A stretch of DNA of 64,000 bases, taken from Synechococcus sp. SynAce01. Its GTDB lineage: Bacteria; Cyanobacteriota; Cyanobacteriia; PCC-6307; Cyanobiaceae. A program made the position numbers and the translations under genes. This document shows, piece by piece, positions 54,356 to 63,583 of this stretch. The notes under the pieces are model-generated. The model was not told the origin of the DNA. It was given only the letters and a program-made list of their open reading frames with translations, and made no database searches. Positions within the stretch are counted from its first letter, which is position 1, and each line of letters opens with the position of its first letter. Where the stretch lies: contig NZ_CP018091.1 in assembly GCF_001885215.1 (NCBI RefSeq), forward strand, positions 1,178,001 to 1,242,000. Reading direction: 5' to 3'.

Positions 54356-55694
54356 GGCGGTGGCGCCCGGGCAGGGGAGTGTGGCAATCGTAAGGATCTC
54401 GGGACCGCAGGCGGAGACGATCGGCCGTCTGCTCTTCCGTGCCCCAGGCCAGCAACCCTGGGACAGCCACCGGGTGCTCTACGGCCACATCTGCGATCCA
54501 GCCACGGATGAACGGGTGGACGAGGCCCTGCTGCTGTGGATGAAGGCCCCCCGCAGCTTCAGCGGCGAAGACGTGATCGAGTTACACGGCCATGGCGGAT
54601 TGATCGTGGTGGAGCGGGTGCTGGAGCTGGTGCTGGCGGCCGGGGCGCGCCGGGCGGGGCCTGGCGAGTTCAGCCAGCGGGCCTTCCTGAATGGCCGCCT
54701 CGATCTCACCCGCGCCGAGGCGATCAGTGAACTGATCACGGCCCGCAGCCGCCGGGCCGCCCAGCTGGCGATGGCCGGATTGGAAGGGGGATTACAGCGC
54801 CGCATCGAAGCCCTGCGCCAACAACTTCTTGACCAATTGGCCGAGCTGGAGGCCCGGGTGGATTTCGAGGAAGACCTGCCGCCCCTCGATGGTGCTGCGG
54901 TGGTGGCAGCTCTCGAAGAGGTGCGCAAGGCGTTGGAGGAGCTGGTGGCGGAGGCCGGCCAAGGCCAGCTGTTGCGTGAAGGGTTGAGGGTGGCGATCGT
55001 TGGCCGGCCCAATGTCGGCAAATCCAGCCTGCTCAATGCCCTCAGCCGGCGGGAGCGGGCGATCGTCGCCGACCAGCCCGGCACCACCCGTGACCTGGTC
55101 GAAAGCGAGCTGGTGCTCGAAGGGGTGCCGCTCACCTTGCTGGACACCGCCGGCATCCGCCCCACCGACGACCCGATCGAGCAGCTGGGCATCGCCCGCA
55201 GTCATCAGGCGATGGCGACGGCCGATGCGGTGCTGCTACTGGTCGATCTGGCCGAGGGCTGGACAACGGCCGACCGGGACCTGCGCGCCCAATTGCCGGA
55301 TCAGGTGCCCCAGCTGGTGGTGGGCAACAAGGCGGATCTGGCCGGGGTGACGCCAGGCCTGCTGCCAGACGCCGACGCGACGGCCATCGATGTGGCGATC
55401 AGCGCCCGCCATGGCGACGGCCTCAAGGCCCTGGCGACCGCCCTGCTCAGCCGCTGCGGCAACAGCCTCGGTCCTGGCCTGGTGGTGGCGCTGAACGGGC
55501 GGCAACGGGATCTGGCCGCCGCCGCCGCCGGCAGCCTGGACCGGAGCCTGGAGGCCGCCGCCCAGCAGTTGCCCTACGACTTCTGGACGATCGATCTGCG
55601 CCAGGCCGCCGGAAGTCTCGGCGCGATCACCGGCGAGGAGGTCACCGAAGCGGTGCTCGATCGGGTTTTCGCCCGCTTCTGCATCGGCAAATGA
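54321..55694 (+). CDS. mnmE: tRNA modification GTPase MnmE (TrmE)
   Basis: With MnmG, makes the 5-carboxymethylaminomethyl group on the wobble U of some tRNAs. The TTG at 54321 (LGSDDTIAAIATAVAPGQG) gives 457 residues, the normal length; the frame extends further upstream over the DUF2062 gene. The formyl-THF-binding N-terminal domain is followed by the G domain with GRPNVGKSSLLNAL near residue 231, DTAGIR and the NKAD motif; the C-terminus is the invariant CIGK. Confidence 0.96.
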   Translation: MGSDDTIAAIATAVAPGQGSVAIVRISGPQAETIGRLLFRAPGQQPWDSHRVLYGHICDPATDERVDEALLLWMKAPRSFSGEDVIELHGHGGLIVVERVLELVLAAGARRAGPGEFSQRAFLNGRLDLTRAEAISELITARSRRAAQLAMAGLEGGLQRRIEALRQQLLDQLAELEARVDFEEDLPPLDGAAVVAALEEVRKALEELVAEAGQGQLLREGLRVAIVGRPNVGKSSLLNALSRRERAIVADQPGTTRDLVESELVLEGVPLTLLDTAGIRPTDDPIEQLGIARSHQAMATADAVLLLVDLAEGWTTADRDLRAQLPDQVPQLVVGNKADLAGVTPGLLPDADATAIDVAISARHGDGLKALATALLSRCGNSLGPGLVVALNGRQRDLAAAAAGSLDRSLEAAAQQLPYDFWTIDLRQAAGSLGAITGEEVTEAVLDRVFARFCIGK

Positions 55695-55721
55695 GCCGGA
55701 AGCGGGCTGGCGTTGAGCAGG

Positions 55722-56663
55722 ATGGAGCCGAGCACGTTGCTGCGCAAAGCCTTGACTCCGCTGCCTGAGTCTCTGAATCATTCAGGCCTCCAGGCGGCGG
55801 CCCAGCTGGACCAGCCGGCCCTGGAGGAGCTGCTGCGCGCCTGGCTGCGCGAAGACATCGGCCGCGGCGATCTCACGGCCCCAGCCCTGATCGGCCGCCG
55901 CGGCCGGGCCCACTGGACCTGCAAACAGGCGGGCCTGTTCTGCGGCGGCGTGCTGCTGGAGCCCCTGTTCCAGCTGCTGGATCCAGCGCTGGAGCTGCGC
56001 CTGCTGGTGGCGGACGGGGAGCCTGTGCAGGCCGGCCAGCGGCTCGTGGAGCTCGATGGCCTGGCGACAGCGCTGGTGGCCGCTGAGCGCACGGCCCTGA
56101 ATCTGGCGATGCGGCTCTCCGGTATCGCCACCGCCACCGCCACCTTGGTGGCGGCCCTGGAAGGCACAGGGGTTCGCCTGGCTGACACCCGCAAGACCAC
56201 ACCGGGTCTGCGGCTGCTGGAGAAGTACGCGGTGCGCTGTGGGGGCGGGCTGAATCACCGCCTCGGCCTCGATGACGCCGCCATGCTCAAGGAAAACCAC
56301 CTGGCCTGGGGCGGCGGGCTGGAAGCGGCGATGGCGGCGGTGCGCGGCTCGGCCCCCTGGCCGGCAAGGCTGATTGTGGAAGCGGAAACCGCGGCCGAAG
56401 CGGAAGCGGCCGTGCGGGCCGGGGCCGATGGGGTCTTGCTCGATGAGTTCTCCCCGGCGGAGCTGGCCCAGCTGGTGCCGCGGCTGCGGGCACTGGCGGC
56501 CACCGGCCCGGCCGGGCGGGTGGTGCTGGAGGCCTCCGGCATCCAACCGGAGCAGCTGCGCGCCTACGCCGCCACCGGCATTGATCTGATCTCCAGCAGC
56601 GCCCCGATCACCCGGGCCCCCTGGCTCGACCTCAGCATGCGCTTCACAGAATGGGCCGCCTGA
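55722..56663 (+). CDS. nadC: Nicotinate-nucleotide diphosphorylase (quinolinate phosphoribosyltransferase)
   Basis: Converts quinolinate and PRPP to nicotinate mononucleotide in NAD synthesis. 313 residues from the ATG at 55722; a TTG nine bases earlier is less likely. The signature ADTRKTTPGLRLLEKYAV near residue 155 carries the Lys and Arg that bind quinolinate, and KENHLAWGGG and EVEAET-like VEAETAAEAEAAV follow. C-terminal ISSSAPITRAPWLDLS is normal. Confidence 0.96.
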   Translation: MEPSTLLRKALTPLPESLNHSGLQAAAQLDQPALEELLRAWLREDIGRGDLTAPALIGRRGRAHWTCKQAGLFCGGVLLEPLFQLLDPALELRLLVADGEPVQAGQRLVELDGLATALVAAERTALNLAMRLSGIATATATLVAALEGTGVRLADTRKTTPGLRLLEKYAVRCGGGLNHRLGLDDAAMLKENHLAWGGGLEAAMAAVRGSAPWPARLIVEAETAAEAEAAVRAGADGVLLDEFSPAELAQLVPRLRALAATGPAGRVVLEASGIQPEQLRAYAATGIDLISSSAPITRAPWLDLSMRFTEWAA

Positions 56664-56756
56664 ACCTTGTCTTCAGCACGTGCCAGTCCGTTGCGGCTTG
56701 CTGACAGACCAGACCAGCATGGGCAGAGTGGCGGTGGGTTTTTGATGCCGTAGGCC

Positions 56757-57686
56757 ATGCCGCACCGCCGCTTGAATCCCCCTCGCCCCTTGTGGGCCTC
56801 AGCGCTACTGGCCCTGCTGACCGGCGTGCTGGTGGCGGCGCCGGCCAGGGCCGGAGGGGTCCTGAAACAGGTGGCCACCAGCGGCGAGCTGCGGGTGGGC
56901 GGCGACACCGACCTGCCACCGTTGCTGTTCAGCGATGCCGGCGGCAAGCCCATCGGCTACGGCATGGCGGTGAACAAACGCATCCAGGCGGAGCTGGCCA
57001 CGACCCTGGGCCGGCCCGTGACGCTGCGCTTTGAGGCGGTGGCCGATCCCGCCGAGCTGGTGCGTCGCGTCGCCGCGGGCGAGCTGGCCCTGGCCTGCGG
57101 CGTGCCCTTCTCCTGGGCGCGCGACAGCCAGGTGGATTACACCCTGCCGATCGGCCTCTCGGGGATCCGGGTGCTGGCCGAAGACGGCCGCCTCGACGGC
57201 ACAGCCGAGTCGCTGCAGGGCCAACGCATCGGCGTGGTGGCCGGATCCCTGGGCGAGGGGGTGCTCCAGGCCATCCAGCCCCAGGCCACAAGCACCAGCT
57301 TCTCCGGCCTGGGCGCAGCCGTGGCCGCCCTGCAGGCCGGAGATCTCGATGGCGTGATCGGCGACACCAACCTGCTCAGCGGCCTGGCCCACAGCCGCAA
57401 CGCCAAGGGCCTGGTCCTCACGCCCTCGCTTCCCTACGAGCGCTACGCGATCGGTTGCATCGTCCCGCAGGACGACTCCGCCTTCCGTGACCTCAGCAAC
57501 CTGGCGATCGCCCGATTGCTGCAGGATTATCTGAACGGCGAGCCCGAGGCGATCGCCAGCGTGGATCCCTGGGTGGGGCCCCAGGGGGTGCTGGGGGTGC
57601 CCTCTGAGCGCATCCGCACCTATTTCGAGTCGGTGCTGCTCAACCACGAAGCGATCCGACCCCAGGATCCGGCCACACCCCGCTAA
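56757..57686 (+). CDS. GrrP-like periplasmic solute-binding protein of the GRRM locus
   Basis: A 309-residue family 3 extracellular binding-protein fold with a signal peptide (LLALLTGVLVAAPARAGG). GELRVGGDTDLPPLLFSD opens the binding domain and ALQAGDLDGVIGDTNLLSG lies in the second lobe. Such a protein, without its own ABC transporter, is a standard member of GRRM loci, where it is called GrrP; its role is unknown, perhaps binding the peptide or a cofactor-like ligand. It lies 48 bases upstream of the precursor gene on the same strand. Confidence 0.87.
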   Translation: MPHRRLNPPRPLWASALLALLTGVLVAAPARAGGVLKQVATSGELRVGGDTDLPPLLFSDAGGKPIGYGMAVNKRIQAELATTLGRPVTLRFEAVADPAELVRRVAAGELALACGVPFSWARDSQVDYTLPIGLSGIRVLAEDGRLDGTAESLQGQRIGVVAGSLGEGVLQAIQPQATSTSFSGLGAAVAALQAGDLDGVIGDTNLLSGLAHSRNAKGLVLTPSLPYERYAIGCIVPQDDSAFRDLSNLAIARLLQDYLNGEPEAIASVDPWVGPQGVLGVPSERIRTYFESVLLNHEAIRPQDPATPR

Positions 57687-57734
57687 CCACCCAGCGTCCG
57701 TCACCCCGTCCGTTGTCTTCCCGGTCCCACCCCG

Positions 57735-58157
57735 ATGGCATTTCTGCTTCGTTCCAGGCTGTTCGGTTTCCTGTTGATCCTGGCGGCCCTGCCCGTGATC
57801 CCCAGCGCCGCCCAGGCGGCTGCCTCCGACGGGCCCGACCCTGACACCCTCTCCGTGGAGGCCCGCCTGCGCCGCATTGCCGGAGCGCTGCGCAGCAGCG
57901 AGGACGGGCCCGAGAGGCCCGACGGACCCAGCGCTGGGCAGGAGGATTCCGCCACCTGCGCCTCGGATGATCTGCTCGCCTACGTCTTCGTCAACGGTCC
58001 AGGGATCGGCTGGCGCAATGGCGGCTTCCGCAACGGGGGCTTCCGCAATGGCGGCTTCGGGAATGGCGGTTTCCGCAATGGCGGCGGCTTCCGCAACAGC
58101 GGCGGGCACCACGGCGGTTTCCGCAATGGCAGTCATGGCTTCCGCAACTACTGGTGA
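57735..58157 (+). CDS. GrrA-like Gly-rich precursor peptide (radical-SAM-modified RiPP)
   Basis: A 140-residue exported precursor. Signal peptide (FGFLLILAALPVIPSAAQA), then a conserved-type leader (TLSVEARLRRIAGALRSS) and a low-complexity acidic spacer. The last 48 residues form the core: one W-R-N and six F-R-N triplets plus one F-G-N, separated by glycines (GWRNGGFRNGG begins the run and GFRNYW ends it). This is the pattern modified by GrrM-type radical SAM enzymes, which form cyclophane crosslinks between the aromatic and the third residue of such triplets. The modification here is inferred, not shown. Confidence 0.9.
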   Translation: MAFLLRSRLFGFLLILAALPVIPSAAQAAASDGPDPDTLSVEARLRRIAGALRSSEDGPERPDGPSAGQEDSATCASDDLLAYVFVNGPGIGWRNGGFRNGGFRNGGFGNGGFRNGGGFRNSGGHHGGFRNGSHGFRNYW

Positions 58158-58170
58158 ACCGGCGCGAGCC

Positions 58171-59355
58171 ATGCAGCAACCCATGGCCCTGAGCCCAGCC
58201 CAGCCCACCAGCGCAGACAGCTTCGGCCCCCTGCGCCTGCTGGTGGTGCAGCCCACGCCGTTCTGCAACCTCGACTGCGACTACTGCTACCTGCCCAGCC
58301 GCAACGACCGCCGTCGCCTGCCGCTGGAGCTGCTGGAGCGCACGCTGGAGCGGGTGCTGGAGAGCCCCTATGTGTCGGGCGATTTCACCCTGCTCTGGCA
58401 TGCCGGTGAGCCGCTCACCATGCCGATCGCCTTCTATGACGACGCCACGGCCCTGATTCGTCGCGTTCTGGAGAGGCGCGTTGGGCCGCCGCTGCGGATC
58501 CAGCAGTCGCTGCAGACCAACGCCATGGTGATCGACGCCGCCTGGTGCGACTGCTTCGAGCGCAATGACATCCATGTGGGCGTCAGCCTCGATGGCCCGG
58601 CCTCCCTGCACGACGCCCATCGCCGCACCCGCACCGGCCTGCCCAGCCACGCCGCCAGCCTGCGCGGCATCCGCTGGCTGCAGAGCCGCGGCATCCCCTT
58701 CCAGGTGATCGCCGTGCTCACCGACGACGCCCTGGATCAGGCCGACCTGCTGTTCGATTTCTTCGCTGACCACGGCCTTCACAACCTGGCTTTCAACATG
58801 GAGGAAACCGAAGGCGACAATCTCAGCTCCTCCCTGTCGCGGCCCCACGCCGAGGCCCGCTACGTCAGCTTTCTGGAGCGTTTCTGGGAACGGCTGCGCC
58901 AGCAGCCCGGGGCCTTGCGCCTGCGCGAGTTCGACGAGATCACCAACCTGGCCTGCTGTGACCAGCGCCTCAGCCGCACCGACATGAACCACCCGTTCGC
59001 GATTGTGAACGTGGATGCCCGCGGCAATTTCTCCACCTTCGACCCGGAGCTGCTGGCGGTGGCCACCGCGGAGTACGGCGACTTCGTCTTCGGCAACGTG
59101 CGCAGCGACAGCCTGGAATCGGCGGTGGACAGCGCCAAATTCCAGCGCGTGCTCAGCGAGATCCGCTCCGGCGTGGCGCGCTGCAAGGCCGAATGCGACT
59201 ACTTCGGCCTCTGCGGCGGAGGTGCCGGCAGCAACAAGTACTGGGAGCAGGGCAGCTTCGACTGCAGCGAAACCCAGGCCTGCCGCTACCGCATCAAACT
59301 CAGCGCCGACGTGGTGATGGCCGGCCTGGAGCGCGAACTGGAGCTGACTGGCTGA
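58171..59355 (+). CDS. GrrM-like radical SAM/SPASM peptide-modifying enzyme
   Basis: A 394-residue enzyme from the ATG at 58171 (MQQPMALSPAQP); an ATG at 58183 is also possible. The radical SAM cluster motif is CNLDCDYC (Cys 32, 36 and 39), followed by TLLWHAGEPLTMPIAFY and QSLQTNAMVIDAAWC. The SPASM domain has CKAECDYFGLCGGG near residues 339-352, and ACRYRIK at the end. It follows the precursor by 13 bases. By family knowledge it should crosslink the F/W-R-N triplets of the precursor. Confidence 0.93.
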   Translation: MQQPMALSPAQPTSADSFGPLRLLVVQPTPFCNLDCDYCYLPSRNDRRRLPLELLERTLERVLESPYVSGDFTLLWHAGEPLTMPIAFYDDATALIRRVLERRVGPPLRIQQSLQTNAMVIDAAWCDCFERNDIHVGVSLDGPASLHDAHRRTRTGLPSHAASLRGIRWLQSRGIPFQVIAVLTDDALDQADLLFDFFADHGLHNLAFNMEETEGDNLSSSLSRPHAEARYVSFLERFWERLRQQPGALRLREFDEITNLACCDQRLSRTDMNHPFAIVNVDARGNFSTFDPELLAVATAEYGDFVFGNVRSDSLESAVDSAKFQRVLSEIRSGVARCKAECDYFGLCGGGAGSNKYWEQGSFDCSETQACRYRIKLSADVVMAGLERELELTG

Positions 59356-59400
59356 GTGGCCTGCCAGCGGGGTCCGGCTGACGCGGGATGATCGGAACCA

Positions 59401-61212
59401 GTGACCGCGCCGCCGCGACCGACCACCCCAGCCATGCTGCGCATCTTCGAAGAGCTCAACGCGCATCTCGCTGCTGCGACCCAGAGGGCCTTCCCGGCTG
59501 CCGCCGCCGGCCAGCCCCTCGACCCCCAGCTGGCCGCCGCCAGCAAGCCGGAATTCGGCGATTTCCAGGCCAACGGCGCCCTCGCCCTGGCCAAGCCCCT
59601 GAAGCAGGCACCCCGGGCGATCGCGACCGCGATCGTGAACCAGCTGAACGCCGACACCAGCTTTACGGCCCTGTGCCTGCCACCGGAGATCGCCGGCCCC
59701 GGCTTCATCAACCTCACCCTGCGACCCGAGCGGCTGGCCCATGAACTGCGCCAGCGCCTGGGCGATCCCCGCCTGGGGGTGCCCAGCGTGGCCGCGTCGG
59801 CGCCAGTGGTGGTGGATTTCTCCAGCCCCAACATCGCCAAAGAGATGCATGTGGGGCACCTGCGCTCCACGATCATCGGCGACTCGCTGGCGCGGGTGCT
59901 GGAGTTCCGCGGCCATCCGGTGCTGCGGCTCAACCATGTGGGCGACTGGGGCACCCAGTTCGGCATGTTGATCACCCATCTCAAGCAGGAGGCCCCCGAA
60001 GCGCTCAGCACTGCCGATGCGGTGGATCTGGGTGACCTGGTGGCCTTCTACCGCCAGGCCAAGGCCCGCTTTGATGCCGATGAGGCCTTCCAGGCCACCT
60101 CGCGTGAGGAGGTGGTGAAGCTGCAGGGGGGGGATCCGGTGTCGCTGAAGGCCTGGGGCCTGCTGTGCGATCAGAGTCGCCGCGAATTCCAGAAGCTCTA
60201 CGACCGGCTCGACATTCGCCTGAACGAACGGGGCGAATCCTTCTACAACCCCTACCTCGAAGCGGTGGTGGCCGATCTGGAAGCCAGCGGCCTGCTGGTG
60301 ACCGACGACGGCGCCCGCTGCGTGTTCCTTGAAGGGGTGCTGGGCAAAGACGGCACCCCCCTGCCGGTGATCGTGCAGAAGCGCGACGGCGGCTTCAACT
60401 ACGCCACCACCGACCTGGCGGCGATCCGCTACCGCTTCGCTGAACCGCCCGAGGGCGATGGGGCTCGGCGGGTGATCTACGTGACCGATGCCGGCCAGGC
60501 GGCCCATTTCGCCGGCGTGTTCCAGGTGGCGGCTCGGGCCGGCTGGATTCCCAAGGAGGCCCGCCTGGAGCACGTGCCCTTCGGGCTAGTGCAGGGGGTC
60601 GACGGCAAGAAGCTCAAGACCCGCGCTGGTGACACCGTGCGCCTGCGCGATCTGCTCGATGAAGCCGTCGAGCGCGCTGAGGCCGACCTGCGCCGTCGCC
60701 TCCAGGAGGAAGAGCGCAGTGAGGACGAAGCCTTCATCACCCATGCGGCCACCACCGTGGGCCTGGCGGCGGTGAAGTATGCCGATCTCAGCCAGAACCG
60801 CAGCACCAACTATCAATTCAGCTTTGATCGAATGCTGGCCCTCACCGGCAACACCGCGCCTTACCTGCTCTATGCGGTGGTGCGTATCGCCGGCATCGCC
60901 CGCAAGGGAGGCGACATGGCGACAGCCGGAACGGAACTGCATTTCAGCGAACCCCAGGAATGGGGCCTGGTGCGGGAGCTGCTCAAGCTCGATGGCGTGA
61001 TTGCCGAAGTGGAAGAAGAGCTGCTGCCCAATCGCCTCTGCACCTACCTGTTTGAGCTCAGCCAGGTGTTCAACCGCTTCTACGACCAGGTGCCCGTGCT
61101 CAAGGCCGCCGAACCGGCCCGCTCCTCCCGCCTGGCCCTCTGCAGCCTCACCGCCGACACCCTGAAATTAGGCATGGGCCTGCTGGGAATCCCGACCCTG
61201 GAGCGGATGTGA
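59401..61212 (+). CDS. argS: Arginyl-tRNA synthetase
   Basis: Class I synthetase, 603 residues from a GTG at 59401; an ATG 33 bases later ([15 protein letters not shown]) is equally plausible. The HIGH-like motif is [17 protein letters not shown] near residue 140, and the KMSK-like loop is [14 protein letters not shown] near 402. The C-terminal anticodon-binding part ends with [16 protein letters not shown]. It is 45 bases after the grrM-like gene. Confidence 0.97.
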   Translation: MTAPPRPTTPAMLRIFEELNAHLAAATQRAFPAAAAGQPLDPQLAAASKPEFGDFQANGALALAKPLKQAPRAIATAIVNQLNADTSFTALCLPPEIAGPGFINLTLRPERLAHELRQRLGDPRLGVPSVAASAPVVVDFSSPNIAKEMHVGHLRSTIIGDSLARVLEFRGHPVLRLNHVGDWGTQFGMLITHLKQEAPEALSTADAVDLGDLVAFYRQAKARFDADEAFQATSREEVVKLQGGDPVSLKAWGLLCDQSRREFQKLYDRLDIRLNERGESFYNPYLEAVVADLEASGLLVTDDGARCVFLEGVLGKDGTPLPVIVQKRDGGFNYATTDLAAIRYRFAEPPEGDGARRVIYVTDAGQAAHFAGVFQVAARAGWIPKEARLEHVPFGLVQGVDGKKLKTRAGDTVRLRDLLDEAVERAEADLRRRLQEEERSEDEAFITHAATTVGLAAVKYADLSQNRSTNYQFSFDRMLALTGNTAPYLLYAVVRIAGIARKGGDMATAGTELHFSEPQEWGLVRELLKLDGVIAEVEEELLPNRLCTYLFELSQVFNRFYDQVPVLKAAEPARSSRLALCSLTADTLKLGMGLLGIPTLERM

Positions 61213-61253
61213 TGGCAAGTGAAACGGCCTGGGTTGCCTAGCCAGAAGGCCAG

Positions 61254-61661
61254 CTAATTGCCGCGATAGGTGGAGTAGCCATAGGGGCTCAGCAGCAGTG
61301 GCACGTGATAGTGATCCAGGCTGCCATCCATGCTGAAGATCACGGGAATCTTCGGGAAGAAGGTGCTGATGCCTTGTTTTTTCAGCCATTCACCTGTCTT
61401 GAACGTGACCCGATAGGTTCCCTTCTCAAGCGGGGTACCTTCGGGATAGAGATCGCGAACGCGGCCTTGAGCATTGGTGCGAGCCGTACGCAACAGCGTC
61501 CATTGCTCACCCTTCATCCGCTCAAGAATCACCTCAACACCAGCACTGGGCAGCCCATCTTGTGTATTGAGAACATGAACGCTTAACGGATTGTCAGCAG
61601 CCACGGCCATCGACAAGAGTGAAGTCTGCATGGCAAAGCCGAGTGCCAGTGTCTTGAGCAT
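61254..61661 (-). CDS. Exported 5-hydroxyisourate hydrolase (transthyretin-like)
   Basis: Hydrolyses 5-hydroxyisourate from urate oxidation. 135 residues from an ATG at 61661, beginning with a signal peptide (LKTLALGFAMQTSLLSMAV), so it acts outside the cytoplasm. LSVHVLNTQDGLPSAGVEV has the active-site His, DHYHVPLLLSPYGYST carries the second His and the C-terminal YRGN replaces the usual YRGS. No urate oxidase or decarboxylase gene is nearby. The lower GC than neighbouring genes suggests acquisition. Confidence 0.92.
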   Translation of the reverse strand: MLKTLALGFAMQTSLLSMAVAADNPLSVHVLNTQDGLPSAGVEVILERMKGEQWTLLRTARTNAQGRVRDLYPEGTPLEKGTYRVTFKTGEWLKKQGISTFFPKIPVIFSMDGSLDHYHVPLLLSPYGYSTYRGN

Positions 61662-61778
61662 CTTAGAAGTCTCCACCAGAGACAGTCTACTTGAGCCTAC
61701 CAACCAGACGTATCTGCAGGCATGAAGCGCAGTGGACTAGCGGCAGGAGAAAACACTGTCTGGGGCGCAGTTTCTCTC

Positions 61779-62630
61779 TCATCCCACTTCAAAAGAGGTG
61801 ACGCCAAACAGGCGATCAACCGGCAGATCAGGCACCTCTCCCCTGAACATTCTGGCGGTCTCAAACGAGATGGTCATGCCGTTGCGTTCAGCCATGTCCA
61901 CAGCAGCCTGGTTGACGTCTGGTGTGTCAAGAAAGATTGGCCCTGAAGGCTTTACCGAAGCCTTCAGGGCCAGAAACAATGATTCCGCCCATTCTGGATT
62001 GTCCGCAAAAAGTGGCCCGATCTTATGGCCAGAGCGGCACTGGCGAATCACACCATAACCAACAAGCCGGCCGTTATGAATCATTCCCAGAGCCTCACAA
62101 TTTGGTTGCTTAATCCAGGTCGAAAGGAACGGAGACCGGTCTGCAGGAAAAAATGGCTGGTCGTAATGTTCGATCATTTCAAAGGGCAATGTATTCAGCT
62201 GCACGATGTCTGCATTTACAGGCATGCTGCCGCTGCCAGCTCCTTGATAGCGTCTGTTGCGATAGGCCAAATGGAAGCCTGACCTTTCGTAGTTGGCTTG
62301 CTGGTCTGCGACGCCATCAAGGCCAATGGTGCGGCCTTCAAGCTGCTGAAGGCCGGCGTTCCAGATCTGGATGCCATAGCCTCTGCCGCGATACCCTGGC
62401 TTCACAATGTAGAACCCTAAAAATCCAAAAGATTCGCCATATTGGATTGCGGAGATCGTAGCAATCGGTTCATCACCAAGAAATCCAATCAGAAAACCAT
62501 TGGGATCAGCGGTATAGTAGCAATGAGCGTCATGAAGTCCTGGATTCCATCCTTCCTGCGCCGCCCAATCAACAGCGATAGCAACTTCGCTTCGGCTCAT
62601 TGTCTTGATTCTGTAGTCGTTGTTTTGCAT
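61779..62630 (-). CDS. GNAT-family acetyltransferase with a second C-terminal domain
   Basis: A 283-residue protein. The N-terminal half (residues 1-140) is a GNAT fold with the acetyl-CoA loop in YRGRGYGIQIWNAGL near residue 82. The C-terminal half (about 150-283, with LSTWIKQPNCEALGMIHNG and LFADNPEWAESLF) matches the domain seen in the YitH/LgtC-type GNAT proteins. Substrate unknown. Low GC and lying next to cassette DNA suggest acquired origin, but no attC-like site follows the gene. Confidence 0.83.
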   Translation of the reverse strand: MQNNDYRIKTMSRSEVAIAVDWAAQEGWNPGLHDAHCYYTADPNGFLIGFLGDEPIATISAIQYGESFGFLGFYIVKPGYRGRGYGIQIWNAGLQQLEGRTIGLDGVADQQANYERSGFHLAYRNRRYQGAGSGSMPVNADIVQLNTLPFEMIEHYDQPFFPADRSPFLSTWIKQPNCEALGMIHNGRLVGYGVIRQCRSGHKIGPLFADNPEWAESLFLALKASVKPSGPIFLDTPDVNQAAVDMAERNGMTISFETARMFRGEVPDLPVDRLFGVTSFEVG

Positions 62631-62971
62631 GAAGGAAATTTCTGTTTTGTGCCCCGATCACTTGGCCACAGAGGCAGGCGAATGGCGGTGCTAGACAGTT
62701 GAACTTACCTCAACTTCAGGGCTCGCACGCAATTGACCCAATGGCGTAGCGATGAGGCTTGAGGTTGGGACCTCTATCTTCAAGAGCCGCTTAAAGATAG
62801 GCTGATATATCTTGACCTAGAAAGGCTTGTCCTATACTGAAAGAATGCGAAAACACTCGCCAGCGTTCTGGGTAAAATAGATACGGCAGCCTGAGGCAGT
62901 TCAATATCAAACCCAAACCTCCTTCCCTAGCATGTCGAATATCCACTGGATTCATAGATGCAGTTGTCACC
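62631..62971. other. Gene-free stretch between the GNAT gene and the right-hand cassettes
   Basis: About 340 bases with no gene I can support. Promoter-like AT-rich segments occur (around 62800-62880). A weak imperfect palindrome lies at 62708-62770, but its boxes do not match those of the neighbouring cassette. Confidence 0.45.
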
Positions 62972-63058
62972 CTCTAACGCTCCAGATCAGAAGCGAGCCC
63001 GCCTTTTGCCGTTAAACAATCACCCATTGATCCCATCTTCTGTATCTTAATGTTAGCC
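62972..63058 (-). repeat. attC-like recombination site 5 (minus orientation)
   Basis: Read on the minus strand: R'' GGCTAAC (63058-63052) and R' GTTAGAGG (62978-62971). AGAT-A-CAGAAG (63047-63037) pairs with CTTCTGATCT (62993-62984), with the bulged A on the R'' side. R'' shares GCTAAC with the reverse complement of the box that opens this cassette (GTTAGCT). The site follows the hicA-like stop by 15 bases, as expected of a cassette end. Confidence 0.72.
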
Positions 63059-63073
63059 GAGACCACGCCAACT

Positions 63074-63284
63074 TCACAGGTCGCCTGGCTCAAGGCCGGT
63101 GTGCTTGGCGATTTGGACAAGCATACTGGGGCCTATCTCCACGCCCTCATGGAAAGCAAAGACATAGTCCGGGTATCCCTCATGTTCAAGCGTCTTGTGT
63201 GATCCTGATTGTCGCTTAACTCTCCATCCAATTGACTTGAGCGCGGCAAAGACCTTTTTGCTTTGGGTGACGGCTATTGCTCAT
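63074..63284 (-). pseudogene. hicA: HicA-type toxin, start frameshifted
   Basis: The minus strand encodes VTQSKKVFAALKSIGWRV, then KRQSGSHKTLEHEGYPDYVF with the catalytic GSH motif, and AFHEGVEIGPSMLVQIAKH to a stop, a complete HicA body. No ATG, GTG or TTG opens this frame; the only ATG, overlapping the hicB stop at 63284, is in another frame. A one- or two-base change just after that ATG would explain it. The toxin may thus be dead, or start at a rare codon such as the ATA at 63277. Confidence 0.75.
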
Positions 63285-63490
63285 GCAGAGAGTGGAAGTG
63301 AGAAGCTGATGCTGATTGGCTCGAATTCCCCATTTTCAAGTCGATCAGCGATGACGCGAAGAGCCAAAACCTCAGCCTTTGCCATCGCATTAGCAGAAGA
63401 ACCCCCATAAGCCAGAACTCCAGGCAGCTCTGGCACTTCGGCGATCCAGCGACCGTCTACTTCTTGCTCACACTCCAACGAGAAATTCAT
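63281..63490 (-). CDS. hicB: HicB-type antitoxin
   Basis: A 69-residue HicB-fold antitoxin: MNFSLECEQEVDGRWIAEVP, then ELPGVLAYGGSSANAMAKAE and a C-terminal strand. Short HicB proteins lacking a DNA-binding domain are common. It precedes the hicA-like sequence on the minus strand, antitoxin first, the reverse of the left-hand hicAB order. Both genes sit between attC-like sites 5 and 6. Confidence 0.88.
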   Translation of the reverse strand: MNFSLECEQEVDGRWIAEVPELPGVLAYGGSSANAMAKAEVLALRVIADRLENGEFEPISISFSLPLSA

Positions 63491-63583
63491 GTCTTCCTCC
63501 CAGCAGAGGCGACGGGAGCAAGTTCCAGGTTAAAGCACATCCATTCCTTAAAAACAGCCTGGCCGATGCCCTCCTACCGATTC

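Noticed and set aside
62708..62770. Third right-hand attC-like palindrome (CCTCAAC ... GTTGGGA)
   Set aside because: One arm pairs with a bulge, but the inner stem has a four-base mismatch and its boxes do not match those of the neighbouring cassette (GTTAGAGG would need CCTCTAAC).
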